Shown here: positions 9,598-17,166 of the stretch, piece after piece
How positions within the stretch are numbered: the stretch's first letter is position 1
How the letters are laid out: every line of letters starts with the position of its first letter
Assembly: GCA_001302825.1 (NCBI GenBank)
Contig: LIZR01000008.1
Span: forward strand, 1 to 33,662
Length of the DNA: 33,662 nucleotides
Direction of reading: 5' to 3'
From: Planctomycetes bacterium DG_23
Lineage (GTDB): Bacteria > Planctomycetota > DG-23
Made by a program: the position numbers and the translations under genes
The notes under the pieces: model-generated
Told to the model about the DNA's origin: nothing
What the model saw: the letters and a program-made list of their open reading frames with translations, nothing else
Database searches by the model: none

Positions 9598-9728
9598 TAG
9601 TTGCCGCATTGTCATTTTTGAAAGCCCATTTCGTCCTCACTGGCCAAAGGCACGTAGGCACGAGTGAAGGCGCTACTCTTTTCCGCACAAGTTCTTTCCG
9701 GGCTTTTTTCACCTGAAAGGAGAAGCAG

Positions 9729-11429
9729 ATGCTTAAGAAGTTCTTGACTGTGATTGTAGCCATAGCTTTCGTCACTCAATTGGCCTGCCGGGTTGGACCA
9801 ACAGCTCCTGCAGGTGGCGGCGAGGTTTTTATTCCTTTTAAGTCCAAGTGGAGGTATGAGGACTCAGGCCGTGATTTGGGAACAGCCTGGCGGGAGCCCC
9901 ATTATGATGATTCGGCCTGGAAGACCGGCCGCGGCGTCCTGGGTTACGGCGAGGATTACATCTCTACTGAACTCTCTTTCGGCCCAGACCCGGACAACAA
10001 GATTCCCACCTATTATTTCCGCAAGAATTTTTACGCCCGAAATCTTGAAGGCATAAGATACCTGAGGCTCAGCATCCGTTTTGATGATAGTTTCGCCTTA
10101 TATGTAAATGGTGAGCTCCTCACCGGGGCTTGTCTGGAAGAAGACACCCCGTTTTCTGAATACGCCGGAAGAAACGAAGGGAAAAACATCGCCAGATTTT
10201 ATAGACTCAGCCCCTCTTGTCTGCGGGAGGGCAAAAATGTGGCGGCAGCTGAGGTGCACCAGCGAGCCCCTCAAGATAAAGACTTGGTTTTTGATATGAT
10301 GCTGGAGACCATTCCGGCAGATGTGCTAAATATTATCAAGGGGCCTTATCTACAGAGAGCGACAGAAGATTCCGTGACTATTCTCTGGGAGACAGAGGCT
10401 CCTTCACGAGGCACAGTATTCTACCAGGGCGGGAGGGCGGCGTCTCAAAAGAATGCTGTCACCAAAGACGGCTTCATCCACGAGGCAACGCTGCACGGCC
10501 TTAGGCCCGATGCCACCTACGGCTACCGGGCGCTGAGCCAGTTCTCTTTGGGAAAAAGAACTATTAGCGCAAAGACTGCCGCAAGCACCTTTGCCACTGC
10601 GCCAGACGAGCCAGAGCCTTTTCGCTTTGTCGTCTATGGAGACAACCGCAGCAATCCCGAAAACCATGCACCGGTAGTAAATGCCATTTTAAGGGAAAAA
10701 CCCTTGCCGCGCTTTGTCCTACACACCGGGGATCTGGTGAGCCGGGGTAAAGACCTCTGGGTGTGGGAGGCGGAATTCTTTGAGCCTCTGGCGCCGCTAA
10801 TGGCCAAAATCCCTTTATGGCCTTGCTTGGGGAATCACGAAGGCAATTCTGCCTATTATTTTGACTTTTTCACGCTTCCTGCTGCGGCCGATGGCCCGCC
10901 TGACCATCAGGAGAGACCTGCACCGGAACGCTGGTATTCATTTGATTATGCCGGATGTCATTTTGTCGCCCTGGATACAGATGTAGAAGTTGACCCGGAA
11001 AGCCCCCAATACAAATGGCTGGCAGACGATTTGCAGAAAGCCCGGGCCCGATGGAAATTTGTCTTTTTGCATCATCCCGCCTTTTCCAGCGGGCCTCACG
11101 GAGCCAGGGGCGAAGAGAAGATGAAGGCCGTGGTTGATCACTTGGTACCTCTTTTTGAAGAACACGATGTAGCCGCAGTTTTTGCCGGGCACGACCATGA
11201 CTATGAGAGGAGTCTGAAGGACGGGGTCTATTACATTACCTCCGGCGGCGGAGGCGCCCCGCTTTATTCAAAAAGGCTCACCGAAGAGGGCCAAGAGCCC
11301 AATCCTTATAGCCAATTGTTTGCGAGCATCCATCATTTTGTGAGCGTGGATGTGGAAGAAAATAGACTCTTGATGCGCGCCGTCGATACCAAGGGAAATG
11401 TGTTTGATAAATTGGAGATAAGAAAATAG
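9729..11429 (+). CDS. Secreted/lipoprotein metallophosphoesterase with N-terminal beta-sandwich and purple acid phosphatase-like N-domain
   Basis: Signal peptide with lipobox (TQLAC); VVYGDNRSN, HTGDLVSRG, LGNHEGN, VFLHHPAF, AGHDHDYER metallophosphatase motifs; GPYLQRATEDSVTILWET PAP-like N-domain. Confidence 0.9.
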   Translation: MLKKFLTVIVAIAFVTQLACRVGPTAPAGGGEVFIPFKSKWRYEDSGRDLGTAWREPHYDDSAWKTGRGVLGYGEDYISTELSFGPDPDNKIPTYYFRKNFYARNLEGIRYLRLSIRFDDSFALYVNGELLTGACLEEDTPFSEYAGRNEGKNIARFYRLSPSCLREGKNVAAAEVHQRAPQDKDLVFDMMLETIPADVLNIIKGPYLQRATEDSVTILWETEAPSRGTVFYQGGRAASQKNAVTKDGFIHEATLHGLRPDATYGYRALSQFSLGKRTISAKTAASTFATAPDEPEPFRFVVYGDNRSNPENHAPVVNAILREKPLPRFVLHTGDLVSRGKDLWVWEAEFFEPLAPLMAKIPLWPCLGNHEGNSAYYFDFFTLPAAADGPPDHQERPAPERWYSFDYAGCHFVALDTDVEVDPESPQYKWLADDLQKARARWKFVFLHHPAFSSGPHGARGEEKMKAVVDHLVPLFEEHDVAAVFAGHDHDYERSLKDGVYYITSGGGGAPLYSKRLTEEGQEPNPYSQLFASIHHFVSVDVEENRLLMRAVDTKGNVFDKLEIRK

Positions 11430-11455
11430 TGGCCCCTTAAAGTGTTACTGGTGAA

Positions 11456-12247
11456 TTAAGAACTCAAATCTTTCTCTTCAAGGCGAGCGATTTGGTCGCG
11501 CAGATGGGCGGCGCGTTCGTAGTCTTCTTCTTCCACCGCCTTTTGCTGCTCCTCGCGCAGTTTTTCCAGGATTTCCTTATCGGTAAGCGGGATGTGATAT
11601 TTCTGGCGAAGTTGTTCACGCAAATTTTTTAAGACACCAATCTCCTGGCTTTTCTCAATGAGGTCCTCCCGGTCGTGCTCGTGGTAGAATTTGATAATCT
11701 CGCCTATCCCGGAGTCAATCTCCTCTATGGCTCTCAACAGTTGTTTCTGATTGATGCGGATGACCGCCTGAGCCCGGGTGCGGTCCATCAGGATGAAGGG
11801 TGTCCATTTTTCGTGAGATAAAACGATTTGTTTATCATCAACATATTCTTTCATAAGTGCAATGAGGTCGAGATTATGCTGGGCATCGTCGCGGGCCCCG
11901 GCGTAATCTCCCAGTTGGAAAAAAAGCACCCGCCGCTGATAATAATCCGTTATCTCCTGGCGCATATCATCCAGCACTTTGCCTTCCAGTCTGAAGCCTT
12001 CATCGCTTCCCTTATGGGCGGCTTTATAATCTCCTATCAGGTCTTCTACATACTCAAGCAGAGACTTCCTCCCATAAGGCCGTCTGCCATCGGGCCGGCC
12101 ATCAACCTCCATCTGCAGGAGCCCGAAGGGAGCGCGCACCTGTATCTTCTCCCGGCCGTCCATACCGATTATCTTGCGCACATTGTTGGTCTCGTCCACC
12201 GGGTCATAGTCCCATCCCCCGAGAATATAATTGAGGTCGCTGGTCAT
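11456..12247 (-). CDS. UVR (UvrB/UvrC) motif-containing protein
   Basis: C-terminal EKLREEQQKAVEEEDYERAAHLRDQIARLEEK; N-terminal SDLNYILGGWDYDP region of unknown function. Confidence 0.8.
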   Translation of the reverse strand: MTSDLNYILGGWDYDPVDETNNVRKIIGMDGREKIQVRAPFGLLQMEVDGRPDGRRPYGRKSLLEYVEDLIGDYKAAHKGSDEGFRLEGKVLDDMRQEITDYYQRRVLFFQLGDYAGARDDAQHNLDLIALMKEYVDDKQIVLSHEKWTPFILMDRTRAQAVIRINQKQLLRAIEEIDSGIGEIIKFYHEHDREDLIEKSQEIGVLKNLREQLRQKYHIPLTDKEILEKLREEQQKAVEEEDYERAAHLRDQIARLEEKDLSS

Positions 12248-12293
12248 CTTCTACCCCCTGCACCATAGTCTGGCTTGATTTGGGCTACATAAT

Positions 12294-12322
12294 ATTATAT
12301 ACGCTGGGGAGCAAAATTTCAA
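12294..12322 (-). promoter_or_regulatory. Sigma70-type promoter for the UVR-motif gene
   Basis: Reverse strand TTGAAA-17 bp-TATAAT. Confidence 0.6.
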
Positions 12323-12649
12323 GTCCTTTTAGATACAAAGGAAGTGGAAAAGGCAAATTTTGTGGCTGTTCCCAATCGAGCTTCACATTGAGGTTTTCGA
12401 AATTAGCCAGTATGGCGGGAATGATATTTTTTGATATTTCTTTGGGCATTTAGGCAAAATTCTGCTATCGCTCCCAGCAAAAAAGGTAGCGTAAATATGA
12501 GGTGGTATTACCTGATGAAGGCGATGATAACGGCTGCGAAACCTTTTTTATGAGGGCGAGGGCGCAAAAGCCTGGCCTGACGATAAAATAGCAGGCCCAG
12601 AAGAGTGAGGTTGCGCCACACCATACGGGCGCCCGTAGGGCCGCGGGTC

Positions 12650-12748
12650 TTATTTGCGGCGGGATTTCGTAGCCTCTTTTTTTCTTTGTTTTAGTCTTTT
12701 GAGGCGGCGCTGCCGACGCCTTCTGATTTCTTTCTCTCGCTGGCGCAT
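12650..12748 (-). CDS. Small Arg/Lys-rich protein (32 aa)
   Basis: Manual translation MRQREKEIRRRRQRRLKRLKQRKKEATKSRRK*; ATG preceded by GAGGTAATCT (SD-like GAGGT). Below ORF-track size cutoff. Confidence 0.55.
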   Translation of the reverse strand: MRQREKEIRRRRQRRLKRLKQRKKEATKSRRK

Positions 12749-12826
12749 AGATTACCTCAAAACTCTATCAGTTGAGCCCACTGCCCAATATTCTTTTCTC
12801 GCGCGGAAATAAGAAGGCCGCAAGGG

Positions 12827-13309
12827 TTAAATCTCTCTCAAGGAATGCGTTTTTTCCTGGGTAGCGATAATCTGAAAGACCTCGCCGGGACTCTCGGCCT
12901 TTCTTAAGGCCTGGCAGAATCCATCGTCGCGCAAGAGCCTGGCTAACCGGGCCAGGGCCTGAATATGAAGCCCGGTAGTATCCTCACGAGATAAGAGAAG
13001 GAAGAAGAGGTCCGTGGGCTGGCCGTCTACGGCATCAAATTCTATGGGCTTCCTGGAGCGGGCCACAGCCAGCATAAGTTCAGGCACCAATTTGGACTTG
13101 GCGTGGGGAAGGGCTACTCCGGAACCTATGCCGGTGGTCATAACCTCTTCGCGCTGCTTTACGGCTTTGATGATGCCCGCGCGGCTGGCAGGAGGAACCT
13201 TTCCGGCCTTGACCATTATATCCACAAGGCTCTCAATGGCCTCACTCTTGGTGATGGGTGCGAGATTTAGCTCAATGGTTTGCTCGCCGATTAAATCTGT
13301 CAGATTCAT
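12827..13309 (-). CDS. PTS EIIA (fructose/mannitol/PtsN type) protein
   Basis: EEVMTTGIGSGVALPHAKS active-site His motif; VDGQPTDLFFLLLSREDTTGLHIQALARLARLL. Confidence 0.9.
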   Translation of the reverse strand: MNLTDLIGEQTIELNLAPITKSEAIESLVDIMVKAGKVPPASRAGIIKAVKQREEVMTTGIGSGVALPHAKSKLVPELMLAVARSRKPIEFDAVDGQPTDLFFLLLSREDTTGLHIQALARLARLLRDDGFCQALRKAESPGEVFQIIATQEKTHSLREI

Positions 13310-13411
13310 CTGTGCCTCCCCAAAGATATCCTGTTACTATGGTGCTGAGTGGTGCCTGAACTTCCTGCCCACACTATAGAATAAACCGCTATTTCAATAA
13401 GTAAGCATTAT

Positions 13412-13592
13412 CTTTTCAAGAGAAAAATCTTCTATTTTCGCCATTAGTGGAATAAAATTTTTGACCTCCATTCCTCAATTTTGAAATACGGCGTCTTGAA
13501 ATTTGGCCGGGGGGAGGTTCTCCCGGGGCTGATTATGAAAAGATTAATACCGACTTGACTCGCTGGTATGCCCGGTGTACCCTTTGTTTTGA
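13412..13592 (+). repeat. Duplicated leader, copy 1 (partner 15946..16118)
   Basis: cttttcaagag...gtcttgaaatttggccggggggaggttctcccggggctgattatgaaaagattaataccgacttgactcgc; closely matches the sequence upstream of the second GNAT. Confidence 0.85.
13555..13583 (+). promoter_or_regulatory. Putative promoter of GNAT copy 1
   Basis: TTGACT-17 bp-TACCCT inside the duplicated leader. Confidence 0.5.
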
Positions 13593-13655
13593 ATAATGGA
13601 GGCTCTTTTTACCAAACAAACGCTAAATCTCGCTTCAAAATGAAAAGGTTGAGAG

Positions 13656-14303
13656 ATGTTTGGTATCGGTGAAATCATCGAATATGTGAAAACGCTGGGA
13701 CTATGGGATTTGGTTAAGGCAAATATGCGAAAGTATGTATTTCTGCGTATAAGGCGTATTGTTTTGTCCTGGTCAGTCGAAAACCGGATGCCGCAGCCGA
13801 AGGCCTATCGCAAATTTCTTGAGGCCGTTACTATACGTAAAGGGACTCTGGCTGATGCCCGAGACCTCCATCGGATGATGAAAGAGCACCACTTGTGGCG
13901 CAGTGTGGGTGAACTGCGCCAGTGGATTGAAAAGGGCTATTTTTTGTCAATAGCCGTTTGCCAGGATAAGATTATAGGCTATGCGTGCGTGGGCGCTGAG
14001 ATTCCTCGAAGGCATTCCATTTTTAAGAAAGCGATAAGTCTCAGGCCGGATGATGCTTATGGGGTGCACGCCTTCATAGTCCCCGCATACCGAGGCAAAA
14101 TGGTTTACCACGCGCTTGCACTTGACACTTTCAGACGCGCCCGAGCCGCCGGATACCGAAGGATAGTGGCCACAGTTGACTCTCAAAACCTCGCCGCCAG
14201 GAGTTCCAATAAAAGATTGGGTATGGAAGAAATCGCCGAAGTGGAAATCACAAAAGTTCTGTTTTTGACACGAATGAAAACTCGCTCTCTGAAGCAAAAC
14301 TGA
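13656..14303 (+). CDS. GNAT family N-acetyltransferase (copy 1)
   Basis: VTIRKGTLADARDLHRMMKEHHLWRS...YGVHAFIVPAYRGKMVYHALALDTFRRARAAGYRRIVATVDSQNLAARSSNKRLGMEE; acetyl-CoA-loop position YRGKMVYHAL; clear paralog of 16185..16883. Confidence 0.85.
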   Translation: MFGIGEIIEYVKTLGLWDLVKANMRKYVFLRIRRIVLSWSVENRMPQPKAYRKFLEAVTIRKGTLADARDLHRMMKEHHLWRSVGELRQWIEKGYFLSIAVCQDKIIGYACVGAEIPRRHSIFKKAISLRPDDAYGVHAFIVPAYRGKMVYHALALDTFRRARAAGYRRIVATVDSQNLAARSSNKRLGMEEIAEVEITKVLFLTRMKTRSLKQN

Positions 14304-14324
14304 GGCAGTCAGTTTTTATCTGGC

Positions 14325-15863
14325 CTACGCAATTTTTGGGGCCCTTACAGCGTAGTGTGCCGCGATGTTTCGAAGGATTGCGCTGTTGTATAGACGCCAT
14401 GCGCAAGAGGAAATATATTTCACCTCCCCAGTGGCAGGGTCCAGGAAAGTTGAGACTACGGGACATTGCGCAAGCCGTTCGGTTTGTAGGGTGGCATCGT
14501 CCTGCATAGGCATAACGAGGACTTCCATCACCCCCCGCAGTTCAGTGTGGCGCAGGATAACATCCCGAAGATTGCGGCCGAGGACGAACTCCACTCCAAG
14601 CAGGAAGGTGTGTAAGACCTTCAGGGGGCCTTTGCCCTTGAGAAGCGGCCCCATCTTTATGTGCCGAAGGAGAATGGGCATCAGTGGGGCCGTGCTGCGC
14701 AACCATGCCACCTTCTGCTCCCAGCGAGATTTCGGCGAGATTGTTCCTGATAGTCTTTCGCCCATAGCGTTTCTTTGAGGTGTTAATCGTTTCTCGGCTG
14801 TCAGAAGAGCGCGGGCTATCTCGGGCATAGAAGTGCGCAAATAGCGGCTTATAGGCACATAGCTCTTACCGTCGGACAGTAATATATAGAGGCTCTCGCA
14901 ATTAGGATGTCTTACGCCGGCTGGCAAAGGCCTCATCCTCAGACAGCGCATTACTGTGGGAATCTGGCTGAGGAAGTCCACAGGAAGGAATTCGGCTGTG
15001 CTGTCAGGAAAAGATTCTTCCACCAGAGACTCGACATCTTCCGTGTTGATGCGCTCAGGCGCGAAATCGAACTTTGTGATATCCCAGATATGGGCCAGGG
15101 GGAAAAGATAAAGTCCCCGGATGTAGTGACGGCGTTCGTGGCAGAACTGAAGCAGTTCGGGGAGTTCGTGGTCGTTTAAGCCTTTGGCGATTAATGTGGT
15201 GAGGATTACATTTGCGCCGCCTATCCGGTCAAGGTTCTCCAGGGCCTTTTGCTTGAGTTGCAGGGCCCTGGCATTGCCTCGAAGCAGGCGATAGGTTTCC
15301 GGGTTAGAGCCGTCGTATGAGAACAGAATGGTCACGCCGGATTCGATCAGTTTTCGGCAATATGCTTCGTTCGCCAATTTCAAACCGTTGGTTACAACTC
15401 GTGTGGCGTAACCATAGGATTTTGAGAGTTTGATGATATCGAAAAGGTCACTACGCAGTGTGGGCTCGCCGCCGGAAATATCCACATAAGGTCGGGGGTC
15501 ATACTCAGCGAAGTGCTTGAATATCCTGTCAAAATATTCTATGGGCGGTTGGAAAACAAACCCCATGCTGGAAATGCTCTCAAGACAAATGGGGCAGTTC
15601 AAATTGCATCGGTTAGTAACATCTATGAGGATGACCTTGGGTCTTTGTCTGTGTTCGCAGTGCCGGAAGTCGAGACGGCAGTCCTGGGAGTGGTTGGTGG
15701 CGGCCAGGCTATGCTTTGTTGTGTAGCGCCTGGCGTGGGAGGAAATGAGAGTCTCTGTGAGTCCGCAGGAAGGACAATTCTTCACCAGAAATACCTTGCC
15801 CTCGCGTTGCACAGCCTTTGCGGCTACCAGACTATGGCAAGACTCGCAGAATGAACGGTTCAT
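14325..15863 (-). CDS. Radical SAM protein, resembling COG1964/tetraether lipid synthase-like superfamily
   Basis: N-terminal CESC...CPSCG; DVTNRCNLNCPICLE (CxxxCxxC); DISGGEPTLRSDL; C-terminal LAQCPVVSTFLDPATGEVKYISSCAWRLYN. Family placement by eye only; radical SAM call itself is firm. Confidence 0.85.
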   Translation of the reverse strand: MNRSFCESCHSLVAAKAVQREGKVFLVKNCPSCGLTETLISSHARRYTTKHSLAATNHSQDCRLDFRHCEHRQRPKVILIDVTNRCNLNCPICLESISSMGFVFQPPIEYFDRIFKHFAEYDPRPYVDISGGEPTLRSDLFDIIKLSKSYGYATRVVTNGLKLANEAYCRKLIESGVTILFSYDGSNPETYRLLRGNARALQLKQKALENLDRIGGANVILTTLIAKGLNDHELPELLQFCHERRHYIRGLYLFPLAHIWDITKFDFAPERINTEDVESLVEESFPDSTAEFLPVDFLSQIPTVMRCLRMRPLPAGVRHPNCESLYILLSDGKSYVPISRYLRTSMPEIARALLTAEKRLTPQRNAMGERLSGTISPKSRWEQKVAWLRSTAPLMPILLRHIKMGPLLKGKGPLKVLHTFLLGVEFVLGRNLRDVILRHTELRGVMEVLVMPMQDDATLQTERLAQCPVVSTFLDPATGEVKYISSCAWRLYNSAILRNIAAHYAVRAPKIA

Positions 15864-15922
15864 TTTTGTATATCCCAGACACTTCAGACTTCATATTGAT
15901 TCATCCGGCAAAATAAATTAAA

Positions 15923-15951
15923 ATTACAGCAAGAAAAAGGCGACTTTTCAA
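15923..15951 (-). promoter_or_regulatory. Putative promoter of the 14325..15863 radical SAM gene
   Basis: Reverse strand TTGAAA-17 bp-TGTAAT. Confidence 0.5.
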
Positions 15952-16118
15952 GAGCAAAAATTATTCTTTCAAATGGCAACAGAATAAAATTTGTCAACTG
16001 TGCCTTTTTTGAAACGAGGAGTCTTGAAATTTTGCCGGAAGGAGGTCCTCCCGGGACTGATTATGAAAAAATTAATACCAACTTGACTCGCCGTTATTGC
16101 TGTATATTCTTTGTTGTG
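15946..16118 (+). repeat. Duplicated leader, copy 2 (partner 13412..13592)
   Basis: cttttcaagag...gtcttgaaattttgccggaaggaggtcctcccgggactgattatgaaaaaattaataccaacttgactcgcc. Confidence 0.85.
16083..16110 (+). promoter_or_regulatory. Putative promoter of GNAT copy 2
   Basis: TTGACT-16 bp-TATTCT inside the duplicated leader. Confidence 0.5.
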
Positions 16119-16184
16119 AAGACCGCACAGGTATTCGCTGGCGACACAAATTGAATTTTCTCCCTGGAGAAATAAGGCCAGGAA

Positions 16185-16883
16185 ATGCTTAATCCCGGCG
16201 AAATTATTGAATATGTTAAGGCGTGCGGTTTGTGGAATTTACTTAAAGCGAACATAGGGAAATATATATTCCTGCATACCAGGCGCATTGTTTCAATTAT
16301 CACCTATAAAGATCCCCTCCCGGAGCCGAAAGCCTACCAGAAATTGCTTGCAGCCATTACTATCCGCAAAGGGACTCTCGCTGATGCCCGAGACCTTAAT
16401 CGGATGATGAAAAAGCACCACTTGTGGCGCAGTGTGGGTGAACTGCGCCAGTGGATTGAGAAGGGTCGTTTTTTGTTTGTTGCTGTTCACAAAGGCGAGA
16501 TTATCGGCTATGTCTGTGTTTGCCGCGAGATTCCTTCAAGACATTCAATTTTTGGAAAGGCCATTAGGTTGAAGCCGGATGATGCTTACGGGGTGCACGC
16601 CTTTGTGGTGCCGGAGTACCGGGGCAAAATGGTTTATAGCACCTTGGGATTGAAAATGGGTAGGGATTTGCGAGCCGCGGGAATTAAGCGCTTGGTGGTT
16701 ACACTTGACCCCCTCAACTTCTCCGTCCGAACTGCCAACCGAAGACGGGGTATGAGAGAAGTCGCAGAGATAGAAATCCTGAAGGTTCTTTTTTTCACTC
16801 GCACCAAGGTCCTCTGGGTGAAACCGGAAGCAGTTGACCTTTTTGTCGGAAAAGTTGGTATCGAGGCGGCAAGTGAAAACTGA
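16185..16883 (+). CDS. GNAT family N-acetyltransferase (copy 2)
   Basis: Colinear with copy 1 from the N-terminal GEIIEYVK through the GNAT domain (ITIRKGTLADARDLNRMMKKHHLWRSVGELRQWIEKG); about 17 aa longer overall. Confidence 0.85.
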   Translation: MLNPGEIIEYVKACGLWNLLKANIGKYIFLHTRRIVSIITYKDPLPEPKAYQKLLAAITIRKGTLADARDLNRMMKKHHLWRSVGELRQWIEKGRFLFVAVHKGEIIGYVCVCREIPSRHSIFGKAIRLKPDDAYGVHAFVVPEYRGKMVYSTLGLKMGRDLRAAGIKRLVVTLDPLNFSVRTANRRRGMREVAEIEILKVLFFTRTKVLWVKPEAVDLFVGKVGIEAASEN

Positions 16884-16956
16884 ATGTGGATTTAATGCCG
16901 AGAGTTTTCGGGAAAGAAGTGTTTAGTTAGCGAGACTTCCGTAATGCAATTCGAAG

Positions 16957-17033
16957 TGGTGGGCGATAGTGGATTTGAACCACTGACCTCTTGCTTGTAA
17001 GGCAAGCGCTCTCCCAGCCTGAGCTAATCGCCC
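16957..17033 (-). tRNA. tRNA-Val (anticodon TAC), CCA encoded
   Basis: Reverse strand GGGCGAT-TA-GCTC-AGGCTGGGA-GAGC-G-CTTGC-CTTACAA-GCAAG-AGGTC-AGTGG-TTCAAAT-CCACT-ATCGCCC-ACCA; stems fold. Confidence 0.97.
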
Positions 17034-17040
17034 CAAAATG

Positions 17041-17075
17041 TCGCACGACGCAGGTCTCAAGTCGTCCGTCGTATA
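17041..17075. repeat. GACG-type intergenic repeat remnant
   Basis: tcgcacgacgcaggtctcaagtcgtccgtcgta; its reverse complement shares CGAC.TGAGAC and GTGCGAC words with 21788-21821. Confidence 0.45.
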
Positions 17076-17166
17076 TATCATAATCGGAGGGGATTATTTT
17101 ACAAGCAAATTTTTCTGCCCGCATCTTTGCGCGTGTGGCGGCAACCTCCGGCGGAAAAGCACTTCT

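Noticed and set aside
12487-12617. Possible 38-aa minus-strand ORF MVWRNLTLLGLLFYRQARLLRPRPHKKGFAAVIIAFIR
   Set aside because: No convincing ribosome-binding site; one short open frame in a long spacer is expected by chance.
16957-17033. tRNA-Val as an integration site for the GNAT/radical SAM cassette
   Set aside because: No integrase and no second tRNA 3'-end fragment (attachment repeat) found in the window.
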